In this document: piece by piece, positions 33,089-42,348 of the stretch
How the letters are laid out: every line of letters begins with the position of its first letter
Numbering within the stretch: the first letter of the stretch is position 1
NCBI GenBank assembly: GCA_029975215.1
Contig: JARKPO010000003.1
Location: 124,001-188,000, forward strand
Direction: 5' to 3'
DNA from: Levilinea sp.
Lineage (GTDB): Bacteria > Chloroflexota > Anaerolineae > Anaerolineales > Anaerolineaceae
Length of the DNA stretch: 64,000 bases
Notes under the pieces: generated by a model
Databases searched by the model: none
Seen by the model: only the letters and a program-made list of their open reading frames with translations
Told to the model about the DNA's origin: nothing
Program-made: the position numbers and the translations under genes

Positions 33089-34126
33089 TTAGCCGTTGGT
33101 TTTGCCCAGGGCGTTCAGCAGATCGGCTAAAAGGCCGTAGGCGGTGGTGTCGGGGCCGGGGTTGCTTTCCAAAATGCCCAGACCGCTGAGGGTGTCCATT
33201 TCAAACTGCACAAAGGAGCTGGTGCCGCCCACGCTGTAAAGGGGCGAGGTGGAAGGCACACGCTGAGGGGCCACCTGGGCGCGGATTTGCCCGTTCTCGC
33301 GGCGGGCGGTGCACACCAGCTTCCAACGCTCTCCGGCATCCAGGGCGGCGCGGATGTCCTCGGCGCTCAGCCCGCGGATGCCCTCGCGCACCACCTGCTG
33401 GGGGGTGAAGGGTTCGCCCATCAACACGGTGATCAGAGCGGCCACTTTGATGGCGGCGTCCCAGCCGTCCACGTCGGCAGAGGGGTCAGTTTCGGCGATG
33501 CCGATGGATTGGGCGTAACGGATGACCTCATCCAGCTCGCGGCCCTGTTCCATCATCTCCAGCATCAAATTGGTGCAGGAATTGAGGATGCCCATGAACC
33601 CCAGCAGCTCGGAGGCGGGCAGTGGCTGGCGGAAGAGCGAAAAGATGGGCGCGCCGTCCATGACGGTCGATTCAAACATGAACTTGCGCCCGTGGCGCGC
33701 GGCGGTTTCGGTGAGCAGGGCGTGGCCGTGAACCACGGGGCCTTTGTTGGCGGTGATGGCGTGCATGCCGCATTCCAGGGCGGTGCGCAGGTGGTCTATG
33801 GCGGGTTGTCCGGTGTGGTGGTTGACGGGTGAATTTTCAAACAGAGCGTCGGCCGGGCAGGCGCGGATGAAATCCAATATGGAGGTTGGGCGCGACCCGC
33901 GGCAGAGGGCATCTAGGGATTGGCCGCTTTCGACCAGGCGCAGCGCCTCCTGCACATCCAGTCCCTGAGGGTCAACGGCCATGCCGTGGCGGCCGGTGGC
34001 GATTCCGGTCACCACCCAGTCCAGATCGTATTGGCTGGCGAGCAGCGTGCGTTTGCGTTCCAGAAGGCGGACGAAAGCCCGCCCCACATTTCCAAAGCCG
34101 ACCAGAGCGAGACGAACCGTTTGCAT
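33089..34126 (-). CDS. hom: Homoserine dehydrogenase (short form, no ACT domain)
   Basis: A 345-residue enzyme reducing aspartate semialdehyde to homoserine. LVGFGNVGRAFVRLL is the NAD(P)-binding loop. ANKGPVVHG and GILNSCTNLMLEMM are catalytic-region motifs, as is AETDPSADVDGWDAAIK. There is no C-terminal ACT domain, so threonine feedback through it is absent. AAGGAG precedes the ATG. FolK starts 18 bp downstream. Confidence 0.93.
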   Translation of the reverse strand: MQTVRLALVGFGNVGRAFVRLLERKRTLLASQYDLDWVVTGIATGRHGMAVDPQGLDVQEALRLVESGQSLDALCRGSRPTSILDFIRACPADALFENSPVNHHTGQPAIDHLRTALECGMHAITANKGPVVHGHALLTETAARHGRKFMFESTVMDGAPIFSLFRQPLPASELLGFMGILNSCTNLMLEMMEQGRELDEVIRYAQSIGIAETDPSADVDGWDAAIKVAALITVLMGEPFTPQQVVREGIRGLSAEDIRAALDAGERWKLVCTARRENGQIRAQVAPQRVPSTSPLYSVGGTSSFVQFEMDTLSGLGILESNPGPDTTAYGLLADLLNALGKTNG

Positions 34127-34164
34127 ACCGTGAACTCCTTTACGTTGAGGTAAAACCGGCCGCC

Positions 34165-34902
34165 TCAGATGGGCGGCCAGGGATAGGGCCGGCGGTGGTT
34201 TGCCGGGTGTGGAAAACGGGGGGCGGCCAGCAGCCGCCGTCCGCGGCGCAGCAGGGCGCGCACCTCGGCGGGCAGCAGCATGGCGCGCAGCGAGGTGAAG
34301 AGCGGCCCCTCCTGCGCCAGCTCATCCATCACACGGGCCACATCGGCCAGGAGCGGGTCGGGGATGGGCTCTCCGGCAAAATCCCAGATGACCGTGCGCA
34401 GCTTATCTTCCACGTGAAAACAAATGCCGTGGTCAATCACCCACAGACGGCCGTCCGTCCCCAGCAGCAGATGGCCGCCTTTGCGGTCAGCGTTGTTGGC
34501 CAGCAGGTCAAAGACCACCAAAGGCCGCAGGCTCTGTTTTTGTTCGGGGGTCAGGGTGAAAAAATGCACCTGGGGGTCGTGATCCACAAACAACTGCAGC
34601 GAACCTGGGCCGAAGGGGGCGTTCTTATGACGGTAGACGGTGGGGGGGACCAGATCCCAGCCCAGAGCGCGGCTGAGGCGGTAGGCAGCCACTTCGCGCC
34701 GCGCCAACGAGCGCGGCGGGAAATCCCACAGGGGGCTTTCGCCCTGGGTGGGTTTGTAGACCACCTGCAGGGTGCGTTCTTCGTAGACGAGCGTGCCCAA
34801 AAAGGTGCGGTTGGAGCTGTTTAAGAACTGACCTTGCAAAGAGATGTCTCCCCGGTGCAAGGCCAGCAAAATCGGTTCTTGGGTGAGCGGCACAGTCGTC
34901 AC
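34165..34902 (-). CDS. SCO1664 family PI3/4-kinase-like protein
   Basis: A 245-residue protein. VVYKPTQGESPLWDFP, LARREVAAYRLSRALGW, DLLANNADRKGGHLL and WVIDHGICFH resemble the catalytic loop and metal-binding parts of a PI3K/HipA-like kinase. It is best known as the SCO1664 family of Actinobacteria. GTG start with AGGAGG about 11 bases upstream. It is preceded by DUF3090, its usual partner. Confidence 0.8.
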   Translation of the reverse strand: MTTVPLTQEPILLALHRGDISLQGQFLNSSNRTFLGTLVYEERTLQVVYKPTQGESPLWDFPPRSLARREVAAYRLSRALGWDLVPPTVYRHKNAPFGPGSLQLFVDHDPQVHFFTLTPEQKQSLRPLVVFDLLANNADRKGGHLLLGTDGRLWVIDHGICFHVEDKLRTVIWDFAGEPIPDPLLADVARVMDELAQEGPLFTSLRAMLLPAEVRALLRRGRRLLAAPRFPHPANHRRPYPWPPI

Positions 34903-34929
34903 CAGCTGAACGCCCTCCTGAGGGCAGGC

Positions 34930-35457
34930 TCAGTGCTTATGTCCATTGCGCTTGGGGCAAAAATGCCCCTCAGGTTCCATCGGTTGGCCGCAGTAAGGGC
35001 AGATGGGCCGCCCACGGTTGGCAACTTCCAGGCCCCAATGGGCGGCTGCCAGGAGCTGCTCACGCGTGCACCACAAACGGGCCGCATTGCTTTGCTCCGG
35101 GTCGCTTTCTTCGGTCATCACTTCGCGCAGCACCAATCCCACCCGGTCGCGGTCGCTGTCGTAAGCCAGGCCCAGCTCGCCCACGCGGAACCAAGGGTCT
35201 ACCGGCGGCAGGATGTGCATCTGGTCTTCGTGAAACTGCCCGGATTCCAGGGGAAGTTCGGGCAGGCGTTCGTGCAGCTCGTTGAGGAACTGTTCCACCC
35301 CCAGCGCCAGACTGTGCACCTGTACTTTTTCCAAAATGAAGGTCACAGTCTGCTCTGCACCGCGGGCCTGAAGGTAGAAAACCCGTTGGCCCGGCTTGCC
35401 AATGGCATCAATGGTGAGAAAATCAACGGGATCCAGGTCCAATTCTTGAGCGGGCAT
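34930..35457 (-). CDS. DUF3090 family protein with zinc-binding tail
   Basis: A 175-residue protein. GQRVFYLQARGAEQTVTF, EDQMHILPPVDPWFRVGELG and ICPYCGQPMEPEGHFCPKRNGH mark DUF3090. The Cys/His tail should bind zinc. GGAGG lies nine bases before the ATG at 35457. It is adjacent to the SCO1664-type kinase, an arrangement also found in Actinobacteria, so the two likely act together. Confidence 0.82.
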   Translation of the reverse strand: MPAQELDLDPVDFLTIDAIGKPGQRVFYLQARGAEQTVTFILEKVQVHSLALGVEQFLNELHERLPELPLESGQFHEDQMHILPPVDPWFRVGELGLAYDSDRDRVGLVLREVMTEESDPEQSNAARLWCTREQLLAAAHWGLEVANRGRPICPYCGQPMEPEGHFCPKRNGHKH

Positions 35458-35580
35458 GGGGCAATCCTCCTGTGGTGCGCTTAGTATACCAGAATTCAGC
35501 CGCCGGCTGGCAGCTTTTGTGGAAGACTGGGGGCGGGGCATTTTTTAAACTTAAGGCCGGTCAAAAAGCGCGGCGGCTCA

Positions 35581-35589
35581 TGGTACAAT
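35581..35589 (+). promoter_or_regulatory. Extended -10 promoter of pcrA, predicted leaderless
   Basis: TGgTACAAT ends seven bases before the pcrA ATG. There is no Shine-Dalgarno. Confidence 0.65.
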
Positions 35590-35596
35590 CCAGGCC

Positions 35597-37819
35597 ATGC
35601 AAAGCAGCCCCTTCTCTCACCTTAACGCGCAGCAGCGCCAGGCCGTGACCGCTGGCTTAGGACAGACCCTCGTGCTGGCCGGGCCTGGGTCGGGCAAAAC
35701 GCGCGTGCTGACCGAGCGAATTGCCTATCTGGTGCGCGATCTGGCGGTGCGGCCCTATCACATTTTGGCGGTCACTTTCACCAACAAGGCCGCGCGTGAA
35801 ATGCAGTCGCGCGTGGAGCAGACCCTGGGCGACCCCTGCCGCGACCTATGGTTGGGCACTTTCCATTCGGTGTGCGCCCGCATCCTGCGGCGTGAGGCGG
35901 CGGTGCTGCCCTTTGACTCCAACTTTGTGATCATGGATGCTGACGACCAAGACACGCTCGTCAAGCGGGTTTTGAAAGAGTTAAACGTGAACGACAAGCT
36001 CTACCGCGCTTCGGGCGTTCACGCGGCCATCTCCAACGCTAAAAACAACCTGATGCAGCCCAAAGATTACCCGCGGCGCAACTACCGCGATGAGGTCATT
36101 GCACGGGTGTACGAGCGTTACCAGCAGATGCTGCTGCAAAGCAACGCTCTGGATTTTGATGATCTGCTCCTGTGGACGGTGCGGCTTTTGCAGGAAAACC
36201 CCGATGTGGTGGAACGCTACGGACGGCGTTTTGAGCACGTGTTGGTGGATGAATTTCAGGACACCAACACGGCCCAATACCTGCTGCTGAAACTGGTGTC
36301 GGCTTACCACCAGAATCTGTTTGTGGTCGGCGACGAAGACCAGTCCATTTACCGCTGGCGCGGGGCCGATTACCGCAACGTGCTGCGCTTTGAACAGGAT
36401 TTCCCCGAAGCCAAAAAGATCTTGCTGGAACAAAACTACCGCTCCACCCAGACTGTGCTGGACGCGGCCCGGGCGGTGATTGACCGCAACCCCCACCGCA
36501 CCCCCAAGCACCTCTTCACCGACCGCGGGGCGGGGGAACGGCTGGTGCTGTTTGAGGCCGGGGACGACCATTTGGAAGCATCCTACGTGGTGGACCTCAT
36601 CGCTCAGAACATGGCGGGCGACCGCAAGGCGGGCAGCCGCTTCGCGGTGATGTACCGCACCAATGCTCAATCTCGTCTCCTGGAAGAAGCCTTCCTGCGC
36701 AGCGGCCTGCCTTACCGCCTGGTGGGGGCGCAGCGCTTCTATGGGCGGCGCGAGGTGAAGGACCTGATCTGCTTTTTGCGCCTGGTGGCCAACCCGGCGG
36801 ACGAGGTCAGCCTGAACCGCACGATTAACCTGCCGCCGCGCGGCATTGGCGATAAAACCATCCAGAGCCTGCAGGCCGCGGCCCAGCGGGCCCAGACCTC
36901 CCCCGGAGCAGCCCTGTTGGAGCTGGCGGCCAAAGGGGAGCGCTCGGCTGTCTTCACGGCGCTGGGCGGGCGCGGCGCAGCCATGCTGTTGGAGTTTGCC
37001 CGCTTGCTGGCGGGGTGGATGGAGGCGGCCCGTCAGGAACCGCTGCCGGCCCTCTTTGACCGCATTCTCACCGAGACGCGCTACGAAGCTTATCTGCGCG
37101 ACGGCACCGAAGAGGGCGAAGACCGCTGGAACAACGTGCAGGAACTTCGCAAACTGGCCTATGAATATCAAGACCGCGGCCTGGGGCCGTTTTTGGAAAA
37201 CCTGGCCCTGGTGTCGGATCAGGATACCTTGCCGGAAGATTTGACCGCGCCCACCCTGCTGACCCTGCACGCCGCCAAGGGGCTGGAATTTGACAATGTG
37301 TTCATCATCGGGCTGGATGAAGGCCTGCTGCCGCATAGCCGTTCGCTGGACGACCCGGAAGAGATGGCTGAGGAACGCCGCCTGTTTTACGTGGGCATGA
37401 CCCGCGCCCGCAACCGGCTGTACCTGGTGCGCGCGCGCCAACGCTCCAGCTACGGCAGCACCGAGTTTTCGGAGCCTTCGCGCTTCTTGCAGGATATTCC
37501 ATCCGTCCTGCTGGAGGAACGCGGCGCCCAGCGCCGCGGGCGCAGCATGCGCCCTTCAGAGGTGCAGGCCAGTTGGGCGCGCTGGGAAACGCCTGCGCCC
37601 GCCCCGCGCAGCCCGCAGGTCATCCCCTCGCCGCCGCCCGCCCCGAAAGTGGTGCAGCAGCAGTACCGCCCGGGGATGCGCGTGCGCCATCCCATTTGGG
37701 GCGAGGGCCTGGTGGTGGATAGCCGCGTGCTGGACGGCGAGGAAAATGTGGATGTGGCCTTTGAGAGCGTGGGCTTTAAGCGTCTGCTGGCTTCGCTGGC
37801 CCGTCTGGAGACGGTTTAG
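35597..37819 (+). CDS. pcrA: UvrD/PcrA-type DNA helicase
   Basis: A 740-residue superfamily 1A helicase. The motifs are LVLAGPGSGKTRVLTERI (I), VTFTNKAAREM (Ia), VLVDEFQDTN (II), VVGDEDQSIYRWRGA (III), QNYRSTQ (IV), TLHAAKGLEFDNVFIIGL (V) and LFYVGMTRAR (VI). A C-terminal Tudor-like domain (GMRVRHPIWGEGLVV) ends the protein. It unwinds DNA in repair and replication. Its final 12 codons and stop are duplicated downstream at 39737-39776. Confidence 0.95.
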   Translation: MQSSPFSHLNAQQRQAVTAGLGQTLVLAGPGSGKTRVLTERIAYLVRDLAVRPYHILAVTFTNKAAREMQSRVEQTLGDPCRDLWLGTFHSVCARILRREAAVLPFDSNFVIMDADDQDTLVKRVLKELNVNDKLYRASGVHAAISNAKNNLMQPKDYPRRNYRDEVIARVYERYQQMLLQSNALDFDDLLLWTVRLLQENPDVVERYGRRFEHVLVDEFQDTNTAQYLLLKLVSAYHQNLFVVGDEDQSIYRWRGADYRNVLRFEQDFPEAKKILLEQNYRSTQTVLDAARAVIDRNPHRTPKHLFTDRGAGERLVLFEAGDDHLEASYVVDLIAQNMAGDRKAGSRFAVMYRTNAQSRLLEEAFLRSGLPYRLVGAQRFYGRREVKDLICFLRLVANPADEVSLNRTINLPPRGIGDKTIQSLQAAAQRAQTSPGAALLELAAKGERSAVFTALGGRGAAMLLEFARLLAGWMEAARQEPLPALFDRILTETRYEAYLRDGTEEGEDRWNNVQELRKLAYEYQDRGLGPFLENLALVSDQDTLPEDLTAPTLLTLHAAKGLEFDNVFIIGLDEGLLPHSRSLDDPEEMAEERRLFYVGMTRARNRLYLVRARQRSSYGSTEFSEPSRFLQDIPSVLLEERGAQRRGRSMRPSEVQASWARWETPAPAPRSPQVIPSPPPAPKVVQQQYRPGMRVRHPIWGEGLVVDSRVLDGEENVDVAFESVGFKRLLASLARLETV

Positions 37820-37823
37820 GGGC
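37784..37823. repeat. 40-bp direct repeat, copy A (3' end of pcrA)
   Basis: Begins CTGCTGGCTTCGCTGG and ends GGTTTAGGGGC. It matches 39737-39776 in all 40 bases. This copy includes the pcrA stop codon. Confidence 0.97.
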
Positions 37824-37831
37824 GGGGGAAG

Positions 37832-38599
37832 TTAGGCGCGGTCTTTTCCAAAAAAGATGTCCAGATCATTGTTTCCAGAGTTGGCCTGGATCAACTTCGG
37901 CCAGTCAATGGCCCCATCAGGGGTGCAATAGGTCTGGATGAAATGATAGGTTAACGTGTTGGATACCTTGCCGTATTCATCGTGATAGCGGTCGTTGTGT
38001 TCCTTAGCCTTGTATCCGAGTGGTTCAATGATTTCGATGTAAAGGTTTTCATTTCCTGAAATTAGGGTCCAAAAATTCTGTCCAACCACTTTAATATACC
38101 CGTCGTTTGTCGTGGCAGTTTTTGTTTTGCCGTAACAAATCCCCAAAACTTTTTGCACCGCCTTGATATGAGCAGACTGTCTTAGCCTTCTTTCTGCATT
38201 GGCAAAGTCCGTTGTCAGGCGTCTGTGCTGAGATGAGTTTCCCCAATTGGGACCGCTCTTAATAGATATCAGGTAATAAATCCCCTCCCGCTCAAATTCT
38301 AAATCCATGCCAGGGGCTGTGGACTTTTTGCCGTTAATTGTTTTGGAGGCAATGAAAATTGCTAGATCTTCCAGAAAGTCACCAAATAATTTTTCTTCAG
38401 AGCTGGATAAGAAGGCATCGAGTGTGCTTTGAATCAATTCGGAGGCTGTGGTGATGTTTTTTGCGCGAAACAAGTAGGGGTTTTTGTTGGTGAGCTGCCG
38501 CAAAGTTAAATGCGAAATAATTTCAATCCACCGCCGGTGGAAAGATTCAATACTTTGATTGACATAAGTGTAGACTTCATCAAGATTTAAAGAATTCAT
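37832..38599 (-). CDS. Type II restriction endonuclease, PmeII-like
   Basis: A 255-residue protein. NPYLFRAKNITTASELIQ, LSSSEEKLFGDFLEDLAIFIA, PGMDLEFEREG and YLISIKSGPNWGNSSQ match my recollection of the PmeII family, with D...(hydrophobic)SIKSG as the PD-(D/E)XK-type core. It overlaps the methyltransferase gene by 20 bp, so the two are coupled. AT-rich codon use unlike neighbours supports recent transfer. The recognition site is unknown. Confidence 0.8.
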   Translation of the reverse strand: MNSLNLDEVYTYVNQSIESFHRRWIEIISHLTLRQLTNKNPYLFRAKNITTASELIQSTLDAFLSSSEEKLFGDFLEDLAIFIASKTINGKKSTAPGMDLEFEREGIYYLISIKSGPNWGNSSQHRRLTTDFANAERRLRQSAHIKAVQKVLGICYGKTKTATTNDGYIKVVGQNFWTLISGNENLYIEIIEPLGYKAKEHNDRYHDEYGKVSNTLTYHFIQTYCTPDGAIDWPKLIQANSGNNDLDIFFGKDRA

Positions 38600-39557
38600 T
38601 TTTTTTGATGTACTCCTTGGTCACGCGCTCTAGGGCAATTTTGCAGTATTCAGCGCTGGTATCAATGCCTAGGAAGTGGCGGTTTTGTTGGATGGCAGCT
38701 ACACAGGTGGTGCCACTGCCGTTAAATGGATCCAATACCAAATCACCTTCTTCAGTAAATAAACGAATAAACCACTCCGGCAGCGCTACCGGAAACGTGG
38801 CGCTGTGGCTGCGGTTGTAGCATTCTGTGGCCATATGGATAACATTGGAGGGGTAGACCATCTCGCGCCCCACCCAATTGGAAATCTTCTTCCCAAAACC
38901 GGAGCCTACCCTGGAATTATCGCGGCGCTTATCCGTTTCGCTTAAATTTCGCAGCCTGCTCTGAGCCCAATCCCCAACGGGGACCATCACGTTGTCCTGA
39001 AACATCCGGAATTTCTTGGTTCTTGTGAAATGAAAAAGATGCTCCCAGTTATCTCGAAAGCGATTGGGCCATTTCCCTGGATGGCTGTTCTTCTTGAACC
39101 AGATATATTCCTCGGTCCAAAGCCAACCCTGACGCCGCATTTCCAATACTAGTTCCATGACGTACGTGTGTCGTTCACCGTCAACTACCCGCTCCTTGAT
39201 GTTGAGGATGAAAGAGCCTGTGGGTTTTAACACCCGGAAAAACTGCTCTGCCTTTGGCATGAACCATTGCACGTAAGCATCGGGCGCAATACCCCCATAG
39301 GTGGATTTTCTTTGGTCCGCGTAGGGTGGGGAAGTGACGATCAGGTCCACACATTGGTCGGGGAGCTGCTTCAACACTTCCTCGCAATTCCCGTTGACGA
39401 TTTTATCGGTAAACGTTTGCAGATCGTCAGACGAGGGAGGGAGAGAGAGCTCTAACGGTAAGGGAAGATTCAGTTGATCGATCAGCTTTGGCTCTCGAAT
39501 CAAAGCCGAAGGCCGACCTTGGGAATATGCGTTCGGTGTGCATTCTTGGTTTTCCAT
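38580..39557 (-). CDS. Type II DNA methyltransferase (N4-cytosine or N6-adenine)
   Basis: About 325 residues. TSPPYADQRKSTYGG is motif IV (TSPPY) near the N-terminus and DPFNGSGTTCVAA is motif I near the C-terminus, so the order is that of beta-class enzymes. It modifies the amino group of C or A in the site cut by the partner nuclease. The ATG at 39557 follows a TAAAAT box by seven bases and lacks a Shine-Dalgarno. A protective role as part of an R-M pair is well supported. Confidence 0.9.
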   Translation of the reverse strand: MENQECTPNAYSQGRPSALIREPKLIDQLNLPLPLELSLPPSSDDLQTFTDKIVNGNCEEVLKQLPDQCVDLIVTSPPYADQRKSTYGGIAPDAYVQWFMPKAEQFFRVLKPTGSFILNIKERVVDGERHTYVMELVLEMRRQGWLWTEEYIWFKKNSHPGKWPNRFRDNWEHLFHFTRTKKFRMFQDNVMVPVGDWAQSRLRNLSETDKRRDNSRVGSGFGKKISNWVGREMVYPSNVIHMATECYNRSHSATFPVALPEWFIRLFTEEGDLVLDPFNGSGTTCVAAIQQNRHFLGIDTSAEYCKIALERVTKEYIKKNEFFKS

Positions 39558-39564
39558 ACTTTGT

Positions 39565-39570
39565 ATTTTA
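39565..39570 (-). promoter_or_regulatory. -10 box of the R-M operon
   Basis: Minus-strand TAAAAT seven bases before the methyltransferase ATG; no clear -35 box. Confidence 0.45.
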
Positions 39571-39736
39571 CCCAATAAAGCTGTTCGATAGTATCAGGGA
39601 AATCAGTTCTCGAAAGTTTACATCTCTGAAATTCTGGCAGTGAAATCCTTTGTGAAGCACTTGCAACGGTTCATAAGGCAGCAAAAAACATTACAAGCTT
39701 GGATTGCACAAGCCCGATCCCTTTTGGAGCAAATGC

Positions 39737-39776
39737 CTGCTGGCTTCGCTGGCCCGTCTGGAGACGGTTTAGGGGC
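39737..39776. repeat. 40-bp direct repeat, copy B
   Basis: Exact copy of 37784-37823. It carries the last pcrA codons and stop out of context, six bases from the stop of the MFS gene. Confidence 0.97.
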
Positions 39777-39782
39777 CGGGGG

Positions 39783-40973
39783 TCACGCGTTCGCTGAGGT
39801 CTCAGGCCTGGGCGAAGCGGCACCCCGCAGAAACAGGAGTGCCCAGCCTGCGCCCAGGATGAGGACGATGCCGTTGACGTAAAAGGGCATGCCCCGACCA
39901 ACGGCGTCGTACAATAGCCCGCCCAGTAAGGGGCCGACAGCAAACCCAAGATTCTCGACGAAATCGTACAACCCATATCCCATCCCCACTTGATCCTTGC
40001 CGGTCAGATCTGCCACCAGAGCGGTTTCGGCGGGTTCTGATACCCCCCACAGGACGGCGGACAGCGTGTAGAGCACGGCCAGCCAAATCACTGACGGCAA
40101 ATTAGGCATCAGCAGGGAAATCACCCCTGAACCTGCCAGCCCTACCGCCATCATGGGCACGCGCCCAAAACGGTCGCTCAACGCGCCCAGCCGAGCCGAG
40201 AGAAAGGCTGCCACCAAACCGGCCGGGAAAAACGCCCAGGCGATGGTCATCATATCCGCGCTGAATTTATCTTGCAGATAGATGAGGTAGATGGGACTTA
40301 ACATGGCCTCGGGAATGCCTGTGATGAATACCATAAAGAGCAGTTTGAGCAAAGCACCGGATAGGGCGGGTTTCTTTTGGCTGATGCGCGGTGCCGCTTT
40401 TGTGTGGGGGACGGTTTTCCAGGCCAATCCTGCGCCGATCAGTGTCAGGATGGCATAGCCGGTAAATGCAATTTTCCAGCCGACATCTTGCGGAAAAGCG
40501 AACATAGGTATGCTCGCGGCGAAAATTCCGATCAAACCGCCGCGAGTGGTGGTTTCGTTAATTTTTCCAAGTGCCTGGCCACGCTCTTCTGGCAGGGTCA
40601 GGTCAGCCACAATGGTGTTAACCGCTGCCCACAAAAAAGCCGAGCCCACGCCTTGAATCAGACGTGCCATATACAGCCAATTGAGCGATTCAGAAAATGC
40701 AAAAACCCCCATCGAAAGCGCATAAATGACCAGGGCGAACACAAAAAACGCCTTCCGGCCGTAATGATCCAGCAGCCAACCGACCACCGGACGTAGGATC
40801 AATGTGGTGATTGTAAACACGGTGAAAAGCCCGCCGATTTCCACCGCAGAGGCCCCAAAGATTTTACTGATGATGGGCAGAGAGAAGTAGAGATAGGTAA
40901 AAGGGAAAGACCACAAAAAGAGCGGCCGCTGTAAGCTCTTGAGGGAATGGGTTGAATCAGGAATGACGTTCAT
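39783..40973 (-). CDS. MFS transporter, DHA1-like
   Basis: A membrane protein of about 396 residues with 12 hydrophobic segments. [20 protein letters not shown] is the loop 2-3 motif, and [21 protein letters not shown] is the matching motif in the second half. The type fits drug or metabolite efflux, and the substrate is unknown. The start at 40973 begins MNVIPDST with a GGTGA-like site upstream. Before the R-M insertion it was probably the direct convergent neighbour of pcrA. Confidence 0.82.
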   Translation of the reverse strand: MNVIPDSTHSLKSLQRPLFLWSFPFTYLYFSLPIISKIFGASAVEIGGLFTVFTITTLILRPVVGWLLDHYGRKAFFVFALVIYALSMGVFAFSESLNWLYMARLIQGVGSAFLWAAVNTIVADLTLPEERGQALGKINETTTRGGLIGIFAASIPMFAFPQDVGWKIAFTGYAILTLIGAGLAWKTVPHTKAAPRISQKKPALSGALLKLLFMVFITGIPEAMLSPIYLIYLQDKFSADMMTIAWAFFPAGLVAAFLSARLGALSDRFGRVPMMAVGLAGSGVISLLMPNLPSVIWLAVLYTLSAVLWGVSEPAETALVADLTGKDQVGMGYGLYDFVENLGFAVGPLLGGLLYDAVGRGMPFYVNGIVLILGAGWALLFLRGAASPRPETSANA

Positions 40974-41220
40974 GGGCAGTTCACCGAGATCATATTCAGA
41001 CGCACACAGACAGCACACGTCCTGTTTTCCAGAGAATTCATTACTTGCATCCCATTATAGTCCCCTCCCTACAAGCCCTAGTAATTTTCTGGAAATTTTT
41101 GAATGCTTGATGTATACTGATTTCAGTTGATTACCCCCAATCTGGGCGGGGTTTGTTTCTGTATCTACAGCCGCTGCCGCCCGGTTTGATCCGCACCGGT
41201 TTCACGAAGAGAGGGCCGCC

Positions 41221-42348
41221 ATGAAAGCATCTGTATCGCAACAACAACTGGCACACGGATTGGGCATGGTTTCCCGCGCCGTTTCGCCGCGCAGCACGCT
41301 GCCGGTTTTGGCCAACGTGCTGGTGGCTACCGACGAAGGACGCCTGCGTCTGTCTGCCACCAACCTGGAATTGGGTATCTCCTGCTGGATTGGCGCACAA
41401 ATTCATGAAGACGGGGCCGTCACCGTGCCCGCGCGAACCTTCGCAGACCTTATCAATGCCCTGCCCAACGACACGGTGCACCTGGACCTGAACACCAAGA
41501 CCCAAACTCTGACGGTGCGCTGCGGTCAATCCATCACCGATATCAAGGGTATTGACGCCAACGAGTATCCGCCCATCCCCGTGCCGGATCTGCGCGAGGG
41601 CATCGAGCTGGGTGTGGGTGATGTCAAAGAGATGATCCAGCAGGTGGCCTTTGCCGCCTCAGCGGATGAGGCCCGGCCGGTGCTGCAAGGCGTTTCGCTG
41701 ACGGTTAACGGCAGCGAGCTGATGATGGCGGCCACTGACGGCTTCCGCATCTCGGTGCGTAAAACCCAGCTTTCCTCCAGCGTCCACCAGCCCATCGCGG
41801 CCATTGTCCCAGCCCGCGCCCTTAACGAACTGGCGCGCGTGGCGGGCGACGGTGAGCAGACGGTGGTGATGGTGCTGCCCCCCGGACGCGGCCAGGTGCT
41901 CTTCCACATGAAAGACGTGGAACTGGTCTCGCAGCTGATTGACGGCAACTTCCCCGATTACCGCGCCATCATCCCGCGCAGCTTCAAGACCACCACGGTC
42001 ATCTCCACCCCGGCCCTGCTGAAGGCCTGCAAACAGGCGGAGATCATCGCCCGCGAGGGCAACTACGTGATCCGGCTCAACATTCAGCCCGGTGCCGACG
42101 CCCCCGGCAAGATCGAAATTTCAGCCCAGTCTGAAGAGACCGGCTCCAGCGAGATCTCGGTGGAAGCCACGGTGGACGGCCCCAATCTGCTGATCGCTTT
42201 CAACGTGCGCTATTTGCGTGAGGTTCTGGACGTAATCAAAAGCCCCAGCGTGGCGCTGGAGACCAACGCCAATAATACCCCGGCCATGATCCGGCCGGTG
42301 GGCGATCAGAACTTCCAGCACGTGATTATGCCCATGCACCTCGGATGA
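41221..42348 (+). CDS. dnaN: DNA polymerase III beta subunit (sliding clamp)
   Basis: A 375-residue clamp with three repeated domains. MKASVSQQQLAHGLGMVSRAV, LPVLANVLVATDEGRL, the middle VLQGVSLTVNGSELMMAATDGFR and the C-terminal VIMPMHLG (in place of the usual MPMR) are all in order. It tethers polymerase III to DNA. The 247-bp upstream gap holds a TATACT box near 41115 and an AGAGAGGG Shine-Dalgarno. The stop overlaps the next ATG (ATGA). Confidence 0.95.
   Translation: MKASVSQQQLAHGLGMVSRAVSPRSTLPVLANVLVATDEGRLRLSATNLELGISCWIGAQIHEDGAVTVPARTFADLINALPNDTVHLDLNTKTQTLTVRCGQSITDIKGIDANEYPPIPVPDLREGIELGVGDVKEMIQQVAFAASADEARPVLQGVSLTVNGSELMMAATDGFRISVRKTQLSSSVHQPIAAIVPARALNELARVAGDGEQTVVMVLPPGRGQVLFHMKDVELVSQLIDGNFPDYRAIIPRSFKTTTVISTPALLKACKQAEIIAREGNYVIRLNIQPGADAPGKIEISAQSEETGSSEISVEATVDGPNLLIAFNVRYLREVLDVIKSPSVALETNANNTPAMIRPVGDQNFQHVIMPMHLG

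Larger units (their letters stand above)
37824..39776. mobile_element. Inserted restriction-modification module with long target duplication
   Basis: About 1.95 kb lies between the two copies of a 40-bp direct repeat (counting one copy). It contains the PmeII-like endonuclease gene, its methyltransferase and about 160 bp of AT-rich DNA with no clear gene. A GTG-started ORF at 39640 has about 34 unusual residues before running into the repeat and may be a remnant. Base composition is visibly AT-richer than on either side. No integrase or transposase gene is inside. Confidence 0.8.

Noticed and set aside
34911-34924. GCCCTCCTGAGGGC palindrome as a terminator between DUF3090 and the kinase gene
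   Set aside because: The loop is too short (2 nt) for a hairpin of this size, there is no U-run, and the sequence contains the kinase gene's Shine-Dalgarno.
35981-37441. 486-codon minus-strand ORF inside pcrA
   Set aside because: Antisense shadow of a helicase with all SF1 motifs; the composition is typical of a GC-rich reverse frame.
37824-39776. Insertion sequence or integrase-mediated island
   Set aside because: No transposase or integrase ORF and no terminal inverted repeats were found; only the long direct repeat supports insertion.
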